64,000 nt of DNA from Haloplanus rubicundus (GTDB lineage: Archaea > Halobacteriota > Halobacteria > Halobacteriales > Haloferacaceae), in contig NZ_CP031148.1 in assembly GCF_003342675.1 (NCBI RefSeq), forward strand, positions 3,038,001 through 3,102,000, in the 5' to 3' direction. The translations under genes were made by a program, and so were the position numbers. Under the pieces are notes generated by a model that saw nothing but the letters and a program-made list of their open reading frames with translations, was not told where the DNA came from and made no database searches. Of the stretch, positions 34,762 to 44,000 are shown one piece after another. Each line of letters starts with the position of its first letter. Position 1 is the first letter of the stretch.

Positions 34762-35670
34762 ATGCCAACTGCACCCGCAGACTCGGAGTACGGCACGTCC
34801 CTCGTGCCGACGGTGACGCCCTTCGCGAACGGTTCGGTCGACGCGGACGCGGTCGCCGACCTCTCGGAGTTCGTCCTCGAGAACGGCGCCGACGGCCTCG
34901 TCCCCTGCGGGACGACCGGCGAGTTCGCCAGCCTCACCCTCGAGGAGTACGAGACGGTCGTCTCGACGAGCGTCGACGCCGCGGACGGCGCGCCCGTCCT
35001 CCCCGGCGCCGCGTCGACGTCGGTCGCCGGCACCCTCGAACGCATCGACGTCGCGGCCGACGCCGGCGCCGACGCCGTGTTGATCGTCCTGCCCTACTTC
35101 CACGGCGCGAACGACCCCGCGGGCAACGAGCGGTTCCTGCGGGCCGTCCTCGACGACACGTCGCTCCCGATCGTTCTCTACAACATCCCCTCCTGTGTCG
35201 GGCAGTCAATCGACGCCGACCTGATCGAGGCGGTGGCGGACCACCCCGATCTCGCGGGCATGAAGGATACGAGCGGCGATCTGACCCACCTCATCGACGT
35301 GATCCGGCGGACCGGCGACGACTTCCACCTGTTCCAGGGGTGGGACAGCCAGCTCGTCCCCGCCGTCTCGCTCGGCGCCACCGGCGGCATCAACGCGGTG
35401 TCGAACTACCTGCCCGGACTGATGGCGGAGGCCATCGACGCGGCGGCGGAAAACGACGTGTCGCGCGGACGTGACCTCCAGTTGAACCACATCGCGCCCC
35501 TGTTCGACACGTCCCTGGAGTTCGGCTTCGCGCCCACGACGAAGGCGGCGCTGATCGAACGCGGCGTCATCGACGACGACGGGGTGCGGCCGCCGCTGGT
35601 CGAACTCGACGACGACCAAGTGGCGACGGTGCGGGACGTCCTCGAGGAGACGCTCGCCGTCGCCGAGTGA
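34762..35670 (+). CDS. DapA/KDG aldolase family enzyme
   Basis: A 302-residue (beta/alpha)8 class I aldolase of the dihydrodipicolinate synthase/N-acetylneuraminate lyase family. The Schiff-base lysine is Lys168 in GMKDTSGD and the catalytic tyrosine is Tyr140 in VLYNIP. The substrate-binding GTTGE is at 50-54. It may make dihydrodipicolinate (lysine/diaminopimelate) or cleave 2-keto-3-deoxy acids. Haloarchaea have members with either role, and no lysine or sugar genes sit beside it to decide. Confidence 0.88.
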   Translation: MPTAPADSEYGTSLVPTVTPFANGSVDADAVADLSEFVLENGADGLVPCGTTGEFASLTLEEYETVVSTSVDAADGAPVLPGAASTSVAGTLERIDVAADAGADAVLIVLPYFHGANDPAGNERFLRAVLDDTSLPIVLYNIPSCVGQSIDADLIEAVADHPDLAGMKDTSGDLTHLIDVIRRTGDDFHLFQGWDSQLVPAVSLGATGGINAVSNYLPGLMAEAIDAAAENDVSRGRDLQLNHIAPLFDTSLEFGFAPTTKAALIERGVIDDDGVRPPLVELDDDQVATVRDVLEETLAVAE

Positions 35671-35802
35671 GACGGGGTGTTGGAAGTCAGTTCCGTCCGT
35701 CATCGCCCGCGCTGACGGCGACGGACGGTGAACAGTTACGACGGGTCGTCCCCTGCGGCCCCGAGCCACGAGGCTTATCCTTTCGCCGAGCGAATAGATG
35801 GT

Positions 35803-36570
35803 GTGCAGACCACGCTCCGAATCGACCCGCACGTTCACTCCGAGGGCTCCTACGACGGCCACGACCCCGTGGAGCTGCTGCTGGAGCAGGCGGCGGAAAT
35901 CGGGCTGGACGGCATCGTCGTCACCGACCACGACGTGATCCACGAGTCGCTCCGGGCGGCCGAACTCGCCCCGGAGTACGGTCTGATCGGGATTCCGGGC
36001 GTCGAGGTGTCGACGAACGTGGGACACCTGCTGGCTATCGGCGTGACCGAGATGCCGCCGCGGCGCGCGCCGCTCGACGAGACGGTCGAGTGGGTTCGCG
36101 ACCACGGCGGCGTGGCGGTGGTTCCACACCCGTTCCAGCGGAGTCGCCACGGGATTCCGCGGCGCCACCTCGTCGACTGCGACGCGGTCGAAGTGTTCAA
36201 TTCGTGGCTGTTCACGGGGTTTCGGAACCGGCGGGCGCGGCGGTTCGCGGCCGAACGCGGCTACCCGGCGCTGGCCGCCAGCGACGCCCACTCCGTCCCC
36301 CACGTCGGCCGGGCGTTCACCGAACTCGTCATCGACGGCGTGGCGCGGGCGGACCTGGACGGTGACACGGTGCTCGACGCGATGCGTAACGGCTCGACGC
36401 GGATGCAGGGTCGCAGACAGCCCATCCCGGCCTCGGCCCGTCACTACGCCGTCGGGTCGGCGCGGAAGAGCGGCTACTACGCGAAGGCGGGGGCGCTCAA
36501 AGGGCAGGCGGCGGCCAGAGCCGGCGCCCTCCGCGGGGCACAGCTGTTGGCGAGACTCTCACCGCTGTGA
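35803..36570 (+). CDS. PHP-domain phosphoesterase
   Basis: A 255-residue PHP protein with the metal-binding opening IDPHVHSEGSYDGHDP, a VTDHD motif, GVEVSTN, a HPFQRSRHG segment and SDAHSVPHVG, matching the four PHP motifs. It probably hydrolyses a phosphate ester or nucleotide with Zn/Mn. I start at the GTG at 35803 because the TATA-like GGCTTATCC lies about 27-30 bases before it; the frame extends to 35728. The C-terminal 50 residues are Ala/Gly-rich. Confidence 0.86.
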   Translation: MQTTLRIDPHVHSEGSYDGHDPVELLLEQAAEIGLDGIVVTDHDVIHESLRAAELAPEYGLIGIPGVEVSTNVGHLLAIGVTEMPPRRAPLDETVEWVRDHGGVAVVPHPFQRSRHGIPRRHLVDCDAVEVFNSWLFTGFRNRRARRFAAERGYPALAASDAHSVPHVGRAFTELVIDGVARADLDGDTVLDAMRNGSTRMQGRRQPIPASARHYAVGSARKSGYYAKAGALKGQAAARAGALRGAQLLARLSPL

Positions 36571-36617
36571 TCGGTCGTAGCCGACGTTTTTTGTAGTGGT
36601 ACACCTTCACGTACGTC

Positions 36618-37604
36618 ATGGCGAGCAGAATAGGGGCCCTCCTTCGGCGAATCGCACGGTCGTACGTGCTGTTCGTCGTCATCGGAGTGGTCGTCGGCCT
36701 CGCGTTGGCACCCGTCGCGTGGAACGCCACGTCCTCGGACGGAACGGTCGCGGTCGTTCCGGTGGCGGGAACCATCGACGGCGGGACGTCCGCCGGGGTA
36801 TCGGCCATGCTACAGCGGGCCCGCTCCGATTCCGACGTGAAGGCGGTCGTGTTGCTCGTAAACAGCGGGGGTGGTGGCGCCGCCGCCAGCGAGGAGTTGT
36901 ATCTCCAGACGAAGCGGACCAGCCAGGAGATGCCGGTGATCACCAGCGTCGACGCCGCGGCGGCCTCCGGCGCGTACTACACCATCGCGCCGAGCGATCA
37001 CATCTACGCCAAGCCGGCCTCGACGGTCGGGAGCGTGGGCGTGCTCGCGACGACGCCGAGGGCACTGGAACCGACGACGGTCATCTCCACCACCGGCCCG
37101 AACAAGCTGACCGGCGGCGACGAACGCGAGTTCAACTACATCCTGGAGTCACTGGGTAACGCCTTCATCGGCGCCATCTTCGAGCAGCGCGGCTCGGAGC
37201 TTCAGCTCTCCCGGACCGAACTCGAACAGGCGCGCATCTACAGCGGCACCCAGGCGGTCCAGAACGGCCTCGTCGACTCCATCGGTGGGCGGCAGGCGGC
37301 GGTCGAACACGCCGCGGACGAGGCGGGACTCGACAACTACGACGTGCGCGTCATGCGCCCCGACGGGACCGCGCGGTTCCTCTCGCGCTCGAACTACGTC
37401 GCGTCGACCGCGCCGAACAAGACGATGGTGTCGGCCACGTATCTCTACGGCGAGGAGCCGTCCGGACCGGTGTTCCTGATGGTGCCGGCGACGTATCTGA
37501 ACCCGGCCAACGACTCGGCGGCGGAAACGCGACCGACCGCGGCGACCCGCCTGTCGCCGTCTCCGGCCGTCGCCGCGGCGTCGGGAGGCACCCATGTGGC
37601 GTGA
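36618..37604 (+). CDS. sppA: Signal peptide peptidase SppA-like serine protease
   Basis: A 328-residue S49-family protease with one N-terminal transmembrane helix (about residues 15-34), so the catalytic domain faces outside. LLVNSGGGGAAASEELY and VDAAAASGAYYTIAPSDHIYA contain the nucleophilic serine, and the later lysine (NKLTGGDE context) would form the Ser-Lys dyad. It is predicted to cleave residual signal peptides or membrane-protein fragments. It overlaps the DUF4350 gene by 11 bases, implying co-expression. Confidence 0.9.
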   Translation: MASRIGALLRRIARSYVLFVVIGVVVGLALAPVAWNATSSDGTVAVVPVAGTIDGGTSAGVSAMLQRARSDSDVKAVVLLVNSGGGGAAASEELYLQTKRTSQEMPVITSVDAAAASGAYYTIAPSDHIYAKPASTVGSVGVLATTPRALEPTTVISTTGPNKLTGGDEREFNYILESLGNAFIGAIFEQRGSELQLSRTELEQARIYSGTQAVQNGLVDSIGGRQAAVEHAADEAGLDNYDVRVMRPDGTARFLSRSNYVASTAPNKTMVSATYLYGEEPSGPVFLMVPATYLNPANDSAAETRPTAATRLSPSPAVAAASGGTHVA

Positions 37605-38610
37605 ACTGGGGAAGCGGCTGGTCGTCCTCGTCCTGACCGTCGCCGTCGTCCTCGCGGTGGTCGCCGGGGGCTCGACGCTCCTCCAGAGTGAGGACGGGCG
37701 AACGTCGCTCCAGAACCCCGAGTACGAACCCGACGCCGTCGTCCCCGACCCCATCGAAGCGACGGGGACGGTCGATCCCGACCCCGATCCCGACGCCGAC
37801 GACACGGGGACGGTCGTCATCGACCGCGGGCACGCCAACCGCTTCAGCCGGTCGGACATCGAACCGCTCGTCGACGCGCTGGTTCGGGAGGGGTATCACG
37901 TCGAGTTCTACACCGACGGCGACCTGGCCGTCGCGCTCGAGGACGCGGACGCGTTCCTCGTGATCGATCCCGGGTCGGAGTACCTGCCCGGCGACATCGA
38001 CGACGTGCGGCAGTTCACGGGCAACGGCGGTCGCTTGGTGATGATCGGCGAGCCGGACCGGACGGCCGTCAGCGCCAGCATCTTCGGAACCAGCATCGCG
38101 ACACAGGAGAGCCGGCTCACGACGCTCGCGTCCCGGTACGGGATGAGCGTCGACACCCAGTACCTCTACAACCAGGAGAACGCCGACGGGACGTTCAAAC
38201 ACGTCCTCGCCCGGCCGACGAGCGGCGAACTGGACGGTGTCGAGCAGACGACGATGTACACGGCGGCGGCCGTCACCGCCCGAAACGGGAGCGTCCTCCT
38301 CCGGAGCGCGCCGAACACGATCAAGTCGGGGAGCGACGAGGTGACCGGCGAGTATCCGGTCGCCGTGGAGCGAAACAACGTCCTCCTGCTCGGCGACAAG
38401 ACGTTCATGCAGGGAGACCGGTACCGCGTCGCCGACAACGAGCAGTTGGTGGCGTACGTCGCCGAGTTCATGATCGAGGGCGACTACGAGGCGCCGCCCG
38501 AGGAGGACGAGGAAGACGAACTCGGCGCGGACGATGATTCGGAGTCGGGGACGCCGTCGGGGAACGCGACCACGACTGCGACCGCGGCGCCGGTGACGGC
38601 GGAGTCGTAA
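37594..38610 (+). CDS. DUF4350-type membrane-anchored protein
   Basis: A 338-residue protein with an N-terminal helix (residues about 8-27) and a long extracellular domain. [30 protein letters not shown] and [22 protein letters not shown] match DUF4350, related to class I glutamine-amidotransferase-like folds. The C-terminal 50 residues are acidic and Thr/Ala-rich. Its activity is unknown. Translational overlap with sppA suggests they act together in membrane-protein quality control, by inference. Confidence 0.78.
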   Translation: MWRELGKRLVVLVLTVAVVLAVVAGGSTLLQSEDGRTSLQNPEYEPDAVVPDPIEATGTVDPDPDPDADDTGTVVIDRGHANRFSRSDIEPLVDALVREGYHVEFYTDGDLAVALEDADAFLVIDPGSEYLPGDIDDVRQFTGNGGRLVMIGEPDRTAVSASIFGTSIATQESRLTTLASRYGMSVDTQYLYNQENADGTFKHVLARPTSGELDGVEQTTMYTAAAVTARNGSVLLRSAPNTIKSGSDEVTGEYPVAVERNNVLLLGDKTFMQGDRYRVADNEQLVAYVAEFMIEGDYEAPPEEDEEDELGADDDSESGTPSGNATTTATAAPVTAES

Positions 38611-38704
38611 CGTCACGGCGGGACCGCCCCGCGGACCGTCCGGACGGAACGACGACCCCGCGACGGGACAGCAACGTTATCCCGCCGGCCCGCGAGGAGT
38701 TCGT

Positions 38705-39250
38705 ATGAGCAATCCGACTGCGACGCTGCATACGACACACGGCGACATCACGGTCGAACTGTTCGCGGATCGGGCGCCGAAGACGGTGGAGAACTTCGTC
38801 AACCTCGCCGAACACGACCCGGCGGCGAACGACGACCCGGCTCCCGAGACGGTGACGTGGGAGGACCCTGAGACCGGCGAGACGCGCGGCGATTCGCTGT
38901 ACGCCGACATCCCCTTCCACCGGATCATCCACGGCTTCATGATCCAGGGCGGCGATCCCACCGGCACCGGCCGCGGCGGCCCGGGCTACACCTTCGACGA
39001 CGAGTTCCACCCCGAACTCCGCCACGACGGCCCGGGCGTCCTCTCGATGGCCAACCGCGGTCCGGACACCAACGGCTCGCAGTTCTTCATCACCCTCGAC
39101 GCCCAGCCACACCTCGACGACAAGCACGCCGTCTTCGGCGAAGTGATCGAGGGGATGGACGTCGTCGAGGAACTCGGCTCGGTGAAGACGGACCCGAACG
39201 ACCAGCCACTCGACGAGGTCCGCCTCGAATACGTCGATGTGGACCGCTGA
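38705..39250 (+). CDS. Cyclophilin-type peptidyl-prolyl isomerase
   Basis: A 181-residue cyclophilin. Diagnostic segments are [66 protein letters not shown], and [38 protein letters not shown]. The acidic [22 protein letters not shown] insertion is a halophile-style loop. It is probably cytoplasmic, since there is no signal peptide. A TATA-like CGTTATCC lies 30 bases upstream. Confidence 0.96.
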   Translation: MSNPTATLHTTHGDITVELFADRAPKTVENFVNLAEHDPAANDDPAPETVTWEDPETGETRGDSLYADIPFHRIIHGFMIQGGDPTGTGRGGPGYTFDDEFHPELRHDGPGVLSMANRGPDTNGSQFFITLDAQPHLDDKHAVFGEVIEGMDVVEELGSVKTDPNDQPLDEVRLEYVDVDR

Positions 39251-39304
39251 GGGGGCGACGCGGGCGGCGGGCGGTGATCGCCGCAGCGCGGGGGTGGAGC
39301 GCGC

Positions 39305-40750
39305 GTGAGCGACGACGCGACGGTCGAGACGTCGCTCGACACCTTCCGTGACGCGGCGGCCGGTGCGGCGCCCGGAACGCGCGTACCGGTCGTCGTTCGG
39401 CTGGGCGCGGAGCCGTTCGAGGCCTACCGCCGCGCACGGGGCGACGCCCCTTCCGTCTTCTTCGAAACCTCGGGCGGGCAACCCGGCTGGGGCTACTTCG
39501 GCGTCGACCCCGACGCGGTCCACGAGGTCGAGGAGGGCGTCCTCGACGCCATCACCGACCTCGTCGCGGACGAGTCGCTCGCCCGCGGCGACTGCGAGGT
39601 TCCCTACCCCGGCGGCTTCTTCGGGTGGCTCTCCTACGACACGGTCCGGGAGATCGAGGACCTGCCGTCGTCGGCCGTCGACGACCGGGGACTCCCGCGG
39701 CTCCAACTCGCACGCTACACCTGTCTCGCGGCGTGGCGAGCGGGCGAGTCGACGCTGCGGATCGTCGCGACGCCGCGCGTCGACGGCGATACGGAGGCGG
39801 CCTACGAACGCGGCGTCGAACGGGCGCTGGAACTGGCCACGGCGGCGACGATGGGCGATCCGTCGGTCGGCGACCCGCCGACGACGGGGCCGGTGAACTT
39901 CACGAGTTCCTGTGATCGGGCGGCGTACGCCGACCGGGTGCGCCGGGTGCAGGCGTACATCCGCGACGGCGACACCTTCCAGGCGAACATCTCCCACCGG
40001 CTGACGGCGCCGGCGGCGGTCCACCCGGTCGAGGCCTTTGCCGCGCTCCGGGACGTGAACCCGGCGCCGTATTCGGGGCTGGTCGAGTTCCCCGGCGTCG
40101 ACCTGGTGAGCGCGAGTCCCGAGTTGTTGCTGGAGCGGGACGGCGACCACCTGCGGACGGAGCCCATCGCTGGCACCCGACCGCGCGGGGACACCGACGC
40201 CGAGGATCGGCGCCTCGAATCGGATCTGCGAAGCGACGAGAAAGAGCGAGCGGAACACGCGATGCTCGTCGACCTCGAACGCAACGACCTGGGGAAGGTG
40301 AGCGAGTACGGCTCGGTCACCGTCGACGAGTACCGGCGCGTCGACCGCTACTCGGAGGTGTTTCACCTCGTCTCCGAGGTGACCGGGCGACTGGCCGAGG
40401 GGTACGATCTCGGCGACGCCATCGGCGCGACGTTCCCCGGGGGCACCATTACGGGCGCACCGAAACCACGGACGATGGAGATCATCGACGAGGTGGAGGC
40501 GCGCCGGCGTGGGCCGTACACGGGGAGCATGGCGGCCATCGGCTTCGACGGCCGCGCGACGCTCAACATCATCATCCGGACGCTGGTGCGCCACGGCGAC
40601 GAGTACCACCTCCGGGTGGGCGGCGGCGTCGTCCACGACTCGGTGCCGGACCGCGAGTACGACGAGACGCTGGCGAAGGCGCGGGCGCTGGTCAACGCCG
40701 TCGACGCCGCCCTCGGCGACGGGATGGAGATGGAGGTGACGGGGGGATGA
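39305..40750 (+). CDS. pabB: Chorismate-utilising enzyme (PabB/TrpE family), component I
   Basis: A 481-residue chorismate-binding enzyme. The active-site motif is PIAGT (287-291), followed by [30 protein letters not shown] and the C-terminal [22 protein letters not shown]. The Ala of PIAGT is the anthranilate-synthase-type residue; E. coli-type PabB has Lys (PIKGT). The gene is followed by a glutaminase and an aminodeoxychorismate-lyase-like gene, which favours p-aminobenzoate formation for folate. The GTG start at 39305 is chosen because the frame does not extend plausibly upstream. Confidence 0.86.
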   Translation: MSDDATVETSLDTFRDAAAGAAPGTRVPVVVRLGAEPFEAYRRARGDAPSVFFETSGGQPGWGYFGVDPDAVHEVEEGVLDAITDLVADESLARGDCEVPYPGGFFGWLSYDTVREIEDLPSSAVDDRGLPRLQLARYTCLAAWRAGESTLRIVATPRVDGDTEAAYERGVERALELATAATMGDPSVGDPPTTGPVNFTSSCDRAAYADRVRRVQAYIRDGDTFQANISHRLTAPAAVHPVEAFAALRDVNPAPYSGLVEFPGVDLVSASPELLLERDGDHLRTEPIAGTRPRGDTDAEDRRLESDLRSDEKERAEHAMLVDLERNDLGKVSEYGSVTVDEYRRVDRYSEVFHLVSEVTGRLAEGYDLGDAIGATFPGGTITGAPKPRTMEIIDEVEARRRGPYTGSMAAIGFDGRATLNIIIRTLVRHGDEYHLRVGGGVVHDSVPDREYDETLAKARALVNAVDAALGDGMEMEVTGG

Positions 40751-41328
40751 GTCGGATTCTGGTCGTCGACAACTACGACTCCTTCGCGTACAACCTCGTC
40801 CAGTACGTCGGCGAGGCGGCCGGCGAGGTGCTCGTCCGCCGGAACGACGCGGTGGACGTAGACGGGATTCGGAAGCTGGACCCGGACGGCATCGTCGTCT
40901 CGCCGGGGCCGGGCACCCCGCAGGAGGCGGGCGTGTCGATGCCCGTCTTCGCCGACCTCGAGTATCCGACCCTGGGGGTCTGTCTCGGCCATCAGGCGCT
41001 GTGTGCGGTCCACGGCGCGACGGTCGGCCACGCCCCGGAGGTGGTCCACGGCAAGCGGTCGACGATCACCCACGACGGCGGCGGCGTCTTCGACGGCCTG
41101 CCCGAGCGCTTCGACGTGGGGCGATATCACTCGCTGGCGGTCGGCCGCGACGACGTGCCCGACGCACTGGTGGAGACGGCCCACACCGACGACGGCAACG
41201 GCGTCGTGATGGGTGTCCGCCACCGCGAGAAGCCGCATATCGGCGTCCAGTTCCACCCCGAGAGTATCCTGACCGACGACGGGAAACGGCTCGTCCGCAA
41301 CTTCCTCGAGCTATGCAGTACCACGTGA
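40747..41328 (+). CDS. pabA: Glutamine amidotransferase, component II (PabA/TrpG family)
   Basis: A 193-residue class I glutaminase that supplies ammonia to the preceding chorismate enzyme. The opening [19 protein letters not shown], the nucleophile in GVCLGHQ and the HPES motif with the catalytic histidine are all present. The ATG overlaps the component I gene by four bases, fitting a two-subunit complex. Its 3' end overlaps the following aminotransferase by 16 bases. Confidence 0.95.
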   Translation: MSRILVVDNYDSFAYNLVQYVGEAAGEVLVRRNDAVDVDGIRKLDPDGIVVSPGPGTPQEAGVSMPVFADLEYPTLGVCLGHQALCAVHGATVGHAPEVVHGKRSTITHDGGGVFDGLPERFDVGRYHSLAVGRDDVPDALVETAHTDDGNGVVMGVRHREKPHIGVQFHPESILTDDGKRLVRNFLELCSTT

Positions 41329-42185
41329 ACGGCCGGCTGGTCGAGTCGAGCGAGGCGACGGTGAGCGTCGAGGACCGCGGGTTCCTCTACGGCGACGCCG
41401 CGTTCGAGACGTGTCGCGCCTACGGCGGCGCGGTGTTCGAGTGGGACGCCCACCTGACGCGACTGGCGAACACCTGCCAGACGCTGGGGATGCCCGACGC
41501 CGTGCCCGACGACCTCCACGACCGGATCGACGCGACGCTGTCGGCGAACGGCCTCGCGGACGCGTACGTCCGCGTCTCGGTCACGCGCGGCGTCCAGCCG
41601 GGGAAGCTGACGCCCGCGGACGACGTGGAGCCGTCGGTGGTGATTATCGTCAAGCCGCTCCCCCGCGGCGGCGTCGACGGCGAGGACGTGTGGGACGGCC
41701 CCGCCGACGTGCGGACGGTCGAGCGGCGCCGGATTCCGGAGACTGCGATGCCCGCCGCCGCCAAGACGCACAACTACCTCGACGGAATTCTGGCGCGACT
41801 GGAACTGCGGGGGACGGGGGCAGACGAGTGTCTCGTCCGCGACGTGGACGGCGCCGTCGCGGAGGGGGCGACGAGCAACGTCTTCTTCGTCGACGGCGGG
41901 ACGCTCAAGACGCCCTCGCTCGCGGGACCGATCCTGCCGGGCGTGACGCGGGCCGTCGTGCTCGAACTGGCCGCCGAGCGTGGGATTCCGGTCGAGACGG
42001 GGACCTACGACGTGGACGCGGTGCGCACGGCCGACGAAGCGTTCCTGACGAACACGACGTGGGAGGTGCGGCCGGTGGCGGCCGTCGACGGCGCCGCCGT
42101 CGGCGGCGGGGCAACCACCGACGCCCTCGCCGACGCGTTCGACCGACGGGTCGAGGCGTGCTACGGGGCCGCCGACCGGTCGTGA
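41313..42185 (+). CDS. pabC: Class IV aminotransferase / aminodeoxychorismate lyase-like
   Basis: A 290-residue fold-type IV PLP enzyme, the family of aminodeoxychorismate lyase, branched-chain aminotransferase and D-amino-acid transaminase. EDRGFLYGDAAFETCRAY begins the fold, and the PLP lysine is in AAAKTHNYLDGILAR. EGATSNVFFVDGGTLKTPSLAGPILPGVTR is the cofactor phosphate region. Translational overlap with pabA and position after pabB support the lyase role (pyruvate release to p-aminobenzoate). Without the context it could be a transaminase. Confidence 0.88.
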   Translation: MQYHVNGRLVESSEATVSVEDRGFLYGDAAFETCRAYGGAVFEWDAHLTRLANTCQTLGMPDAVPDDLHDRIDATLSANGLADAYVRVSVTRGVQPGKLTPADDVEPSVVIIVKPLPRGGVDGEDVWDGPADVRTVERRRIPETAMPAAAKTHNYLDGILARLELRGTGADECLVRDVDGAVAEGATSNVFFVDGGTLKTPSLAGPILPGVTRAVVLELAAERGIPVETGTYDVDAVRTADEAFLTNTTWEVRPVAAVDGAAVGGGATTDALADAFDRRVEACYGAADRS

Positions 42186-42270
42186 GGTCGGTCGGCACGG
42201 CGAAGGTCGTGTCTCGAAAGTTACCATTGTCTGACAATAATTTATCAGGAGACGGTCCGAACGCGGGAGT

Positions 42271-42771
42271 ATGAAGATCGATCCGGCAGAGCGGAGTACG
42301 GAGACGGACGACACGGCCGAGGCGACCGTGGTCGACGACGAAGACGAATCGGAGACGGCGACGGACGGCACGGCCGAGGCGACCGTGATCGACGGCTCGG
42401 ACGAGTCGGCGCCCGAGAGCGCGGTCACGGGCGAGGTGGAGCCGTTGACTATCGGGTTGCCCGACGGGAGCGAGAGCGTCTCGGAGGCGATTCTCTCCCA
42501 CCGACGGATGCTCACCAACCCGTCGGAGCACGGCCTCGTCGCGGCGTCGGAGGCCGAGGAGGTACAGGAGACGGTCGCGGACCTCTCGGAGCGGGTACCC
42601 GAGGAGTTGGAAGGCGAGTTGGCGGAACTGGAAACGTCGGTCGAGGGGTTGGCGGACCGGCTCGACCGGCAGGACCGACAGATCGAGGAGCTTCGGGCGA
42701 CCGTCACGTCGCTGGCGGACATCCTCGGCGCGTCGGTCGAGTTCCGGACGTTCGACGAGGACGACGAGTAA
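42271..42771 (+). CDS. Acidic coiled-coil protein
   Basis: A 166-residue, extremely acidic protein. Residues 1-65 are low complexity with two near-repeats (DTAEATVVDDED and GTAEATVIDGSD). Residues about 90-150 form a heptad coiled coil (EEVQETVADLSERVPEELEGELAEL and RLDRQDRQIEELRATVTSLADIL). No catalytic domain is seen. The AT-rich AATAATTTATC near 42234-42244 puts a leaderless start at the ATG. Function unknown; a scaffold or oligomerisation role is only structural inference. Confidence 0.72.
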   Translation: MKIDPAERSTETDDTAEATVVDDEDESETATDGTAEATVIDGSDESAPESAVTGEVEPLTIGLPDGSESVSEAILSHRRMLTNPSEHGLVAASEAEEVQETVADLSERVPEELEGELAELETSVEGLADRLDRQDRQIEELRATVTSLADILGASVEFRTFDEDDE

Positions 42772-42837
42772 CCGGCCGGCGTCGGTTCACCGACCGAAAG
42801 CCACTTGCGGCGGAACGGGAAACGGGGAGTGTAGCGC

Positions 42838-42922
42838 GCGAGGGTGGCCGAGCCAGGCCAAAGGCGGCGGGCTTAAGACCCGCTCTCGTAGGAGTTCGGG
42901 GGTTCGAATCCCCTCCCTCGCA
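42838..42922 (+). tRNA. tRNA-Leu (UAA)
   Basis: An 85-nt tRNA. GCGAGGG pairs with CCCTCGC, discriminator A. The anticodon stem GCGGG/CCCGC encloses the loop CTTAAGA, giving anticodon UAA. A class II variable arm (about TCTCGTAGGAG) and the T-arm GGGGGTTCGAATCCCC are clear. No intron and no encoded CCA. A series of 101-bp repeats carrying 3'-end fragments follows. Confidence 0.97.
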
Positions 42923-42940
42923 CTGCCGCTCCGAACGAAC

Positions 42941-43163
42941 GTGAGGAGCGTGCAGTGTGCCGAGGGGATTCGAATCAGGGAGTGGAGCGTAGCGGAACGA
43001 CCGTGGTTCGAATCCCCTTCCTCGCACCCCGTCCAACGAACGTGAGGAGCGTGCAGTGTGCCGAGGGGATTCGAATCAGGGAGTGGAGCGTAGCGGAACG
43101 ACCGTGGTTCGAATCCCCTTCCTCGCACCCCGTCCAACGAACGTGCGGAGCGTGCAGTGTGCC
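42941..43163. repeat. 101-bp tandem repeats with tRNA-Leu 3'-end remnants
   Basis: Units begin at 42941, 43042 and 43143 (period 101; the third is a 21-base remnant with one change). Each full unit has a direct copy of the tRNA-Leu T-arm/acceptor end (43005-43026 and 43106-43127, one mismatch over 22 bases) and an inverted T-arm-like GAGGGGATTCGAATC upstream of it. There is no gene in these bases that I would defend, and no integrase. Confidence 0.92.
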
Positions 43164-43199
43164 TCCCACGCACCCGCTTAGCAGTACGGAACGTGCACC

Positions 43200-43382
43200 G
43201 TGTCGTACGAAACGGACAGCATCGACGAGCCGTCGGCTCGAACGATGAAAGCGGTAAAGCGAAAAGCGATTCGACGGGGAAAGAGGGTCCGTCGAATCGC
43301 TTGCCGCCCTGAATTGGTCCCCGCTGACGCTTCGGCCCTCCAGACGAAGCGTCACGTGGACAAAGCAGGGGGAGAAACTTAA
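43200..43382 (+). CDS. Possible small basic protein (doubtful)
   Basis: A 60-residue frame from GTG with an acidic start and then MKAVKRKAIRRGKRVRRIACRP, which is untypically basic for this organism. A CGCTTAGC stretch about 27 bases upstream could be a TATA box. The same bases hold three strong hairpins, so a structured RNA is an equally good reading. I recognise no homology. Confidence 0.25.
   Translation: MSYETDSIDEPSARTMKAVKRKAIRRGKRVRRIACRPELVPADASALQTKRHVDKAGGET
43226..43354. other. Three consecutive hairpins downstream of the tRNA repeats
   Basis: CGAGCCG/CGGCTCG (43226-43240), AAGCGATTCGACGG/CCGTCGAATCGCTT (43264-43277 and 43289-43302, 14 bp, 11-base loop) and TGACGCTTCG/CGAAGCGTCA (43325-43334 and 43345-43354, 10 bp). 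All arms are perfect. They may be an RNA gene or the remnant of a small mobile element. The bases from 43163 to the DUF5813-type gene otherwise show nothing. Confidence 0.65.
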
Positions 43383-43473
43383 GCGTGCCGCAGTCGGCAG
43401 GATGGCGGGGGTGCCGAAAGCGACGGCGGGGCGAACGCGAGGGGCTTTTGGCCGCGCGGTGCCTGTCACGGAC

Positions 43474-43959
43474 ATGACCGAGACATCCGGACGGGTCGCA
43501 CGGGCGTTCCGCGATCACGACGGCTTCGAACGCGCCGACGACGGTCGGTTCGAGGCGACGACGACGGCGTTCGACGCCGTCGTGACGGCGCGTGAATCCG
43601 ACGGACGGATCGACTACGAGGTGGGCGTTCGCGTGCCCTCGCTCTCGACGGCCGTCGACGGCGACGTGGCGCCGGTGATCGAGGAGGGATGGCTGGAGAC
43701 GTTCGAACTCCGCGTGGCCGACGCCGACGGCGTCGTGCGCGGCGACCACGACTTCGAGCCGAGCGTCGACCCCACGGCGGGCGAGGTGGTCGTCAGGTTC
43801 GCGTACACCGACATCGACGAGCGCCGCGGCGTCGAGGACGCGGCCGCGATCATCAACTACGTAGAGGGGACGTACGTCCAGGGGATCATCCCCGGGTACG
43901 ACTACGTCGACCCGGTGGCGGGGCTCGTCGACCGGGCGCGAGGGGCGGGCGAGCGGTAG
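43474..43959 (+). CDS. DUF5813-type haloarchaeal protein
   Basis: A 161-residue soluble protein opening MTETSGRVARAFRDHDGFERAD, which I associate with haloarchaea-specific DUF5813. It has a beta-rich middle and IDERRGVEDAAAIINYVEGTYVQGIIPGYDYVDPVAGL near the end. No catalytic motif is evident. I choose the ATG at 43474, with the TATA-like GCTTTTGG about 28 bases upstream. An in-frame ATG at 43402, with CTTAAG about 24 bases before it, is possible. Confidence 0.75.
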   Translation: MTETSGRVARAFRDHDGFERADDGRFEATTTAFDAVVTARESDGRIDYEVGVRVPSLSTAVDGDVAPVIEEGWLETFELRVADADGVVRGDHDFEPSVDPTAGEVVVRFAYTDIDERRGVEDAAAIINYVEGTYVQGIIPGYDYVDPVAGLVDRARGAGER

Positions 43960-44000
43960 GGAGTCGACAGGCCAAAGCCGGTCGAGGTTCTATCACCGCC

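Noticed and set aside
39305-41328. trpEG of a tryptophan operon
   Set aside because: No trpA, B, C, D or F is adjacent and a PabC-like gene overlaps; kept as pab-type with the PIAGT caveat recorded.
43005-43127. Assembly artefact behind the 101-bp repeats
   Set aside because: The third unit is truncated and diverged and the flanks are unique, which fits genuine duplication, though read data would be needed to exclude it fully.
42941-43163. Additional tRNA genes
   Set aside because: Only T-arm and acceptor fragments are present. No anticodon arm or 5' half accompanies them.
42941-43163. CRISPR array
   Set aside because: Period 101 with whole-unit identity and no variable spacer; the repeat contains tRNA sequence.
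42838-43401. Provirus or integrative element at tRNA-Leu
   Set aside because: No integrase, capsid or replication gene occurs nearby; only remnants of the tRNA end remain.
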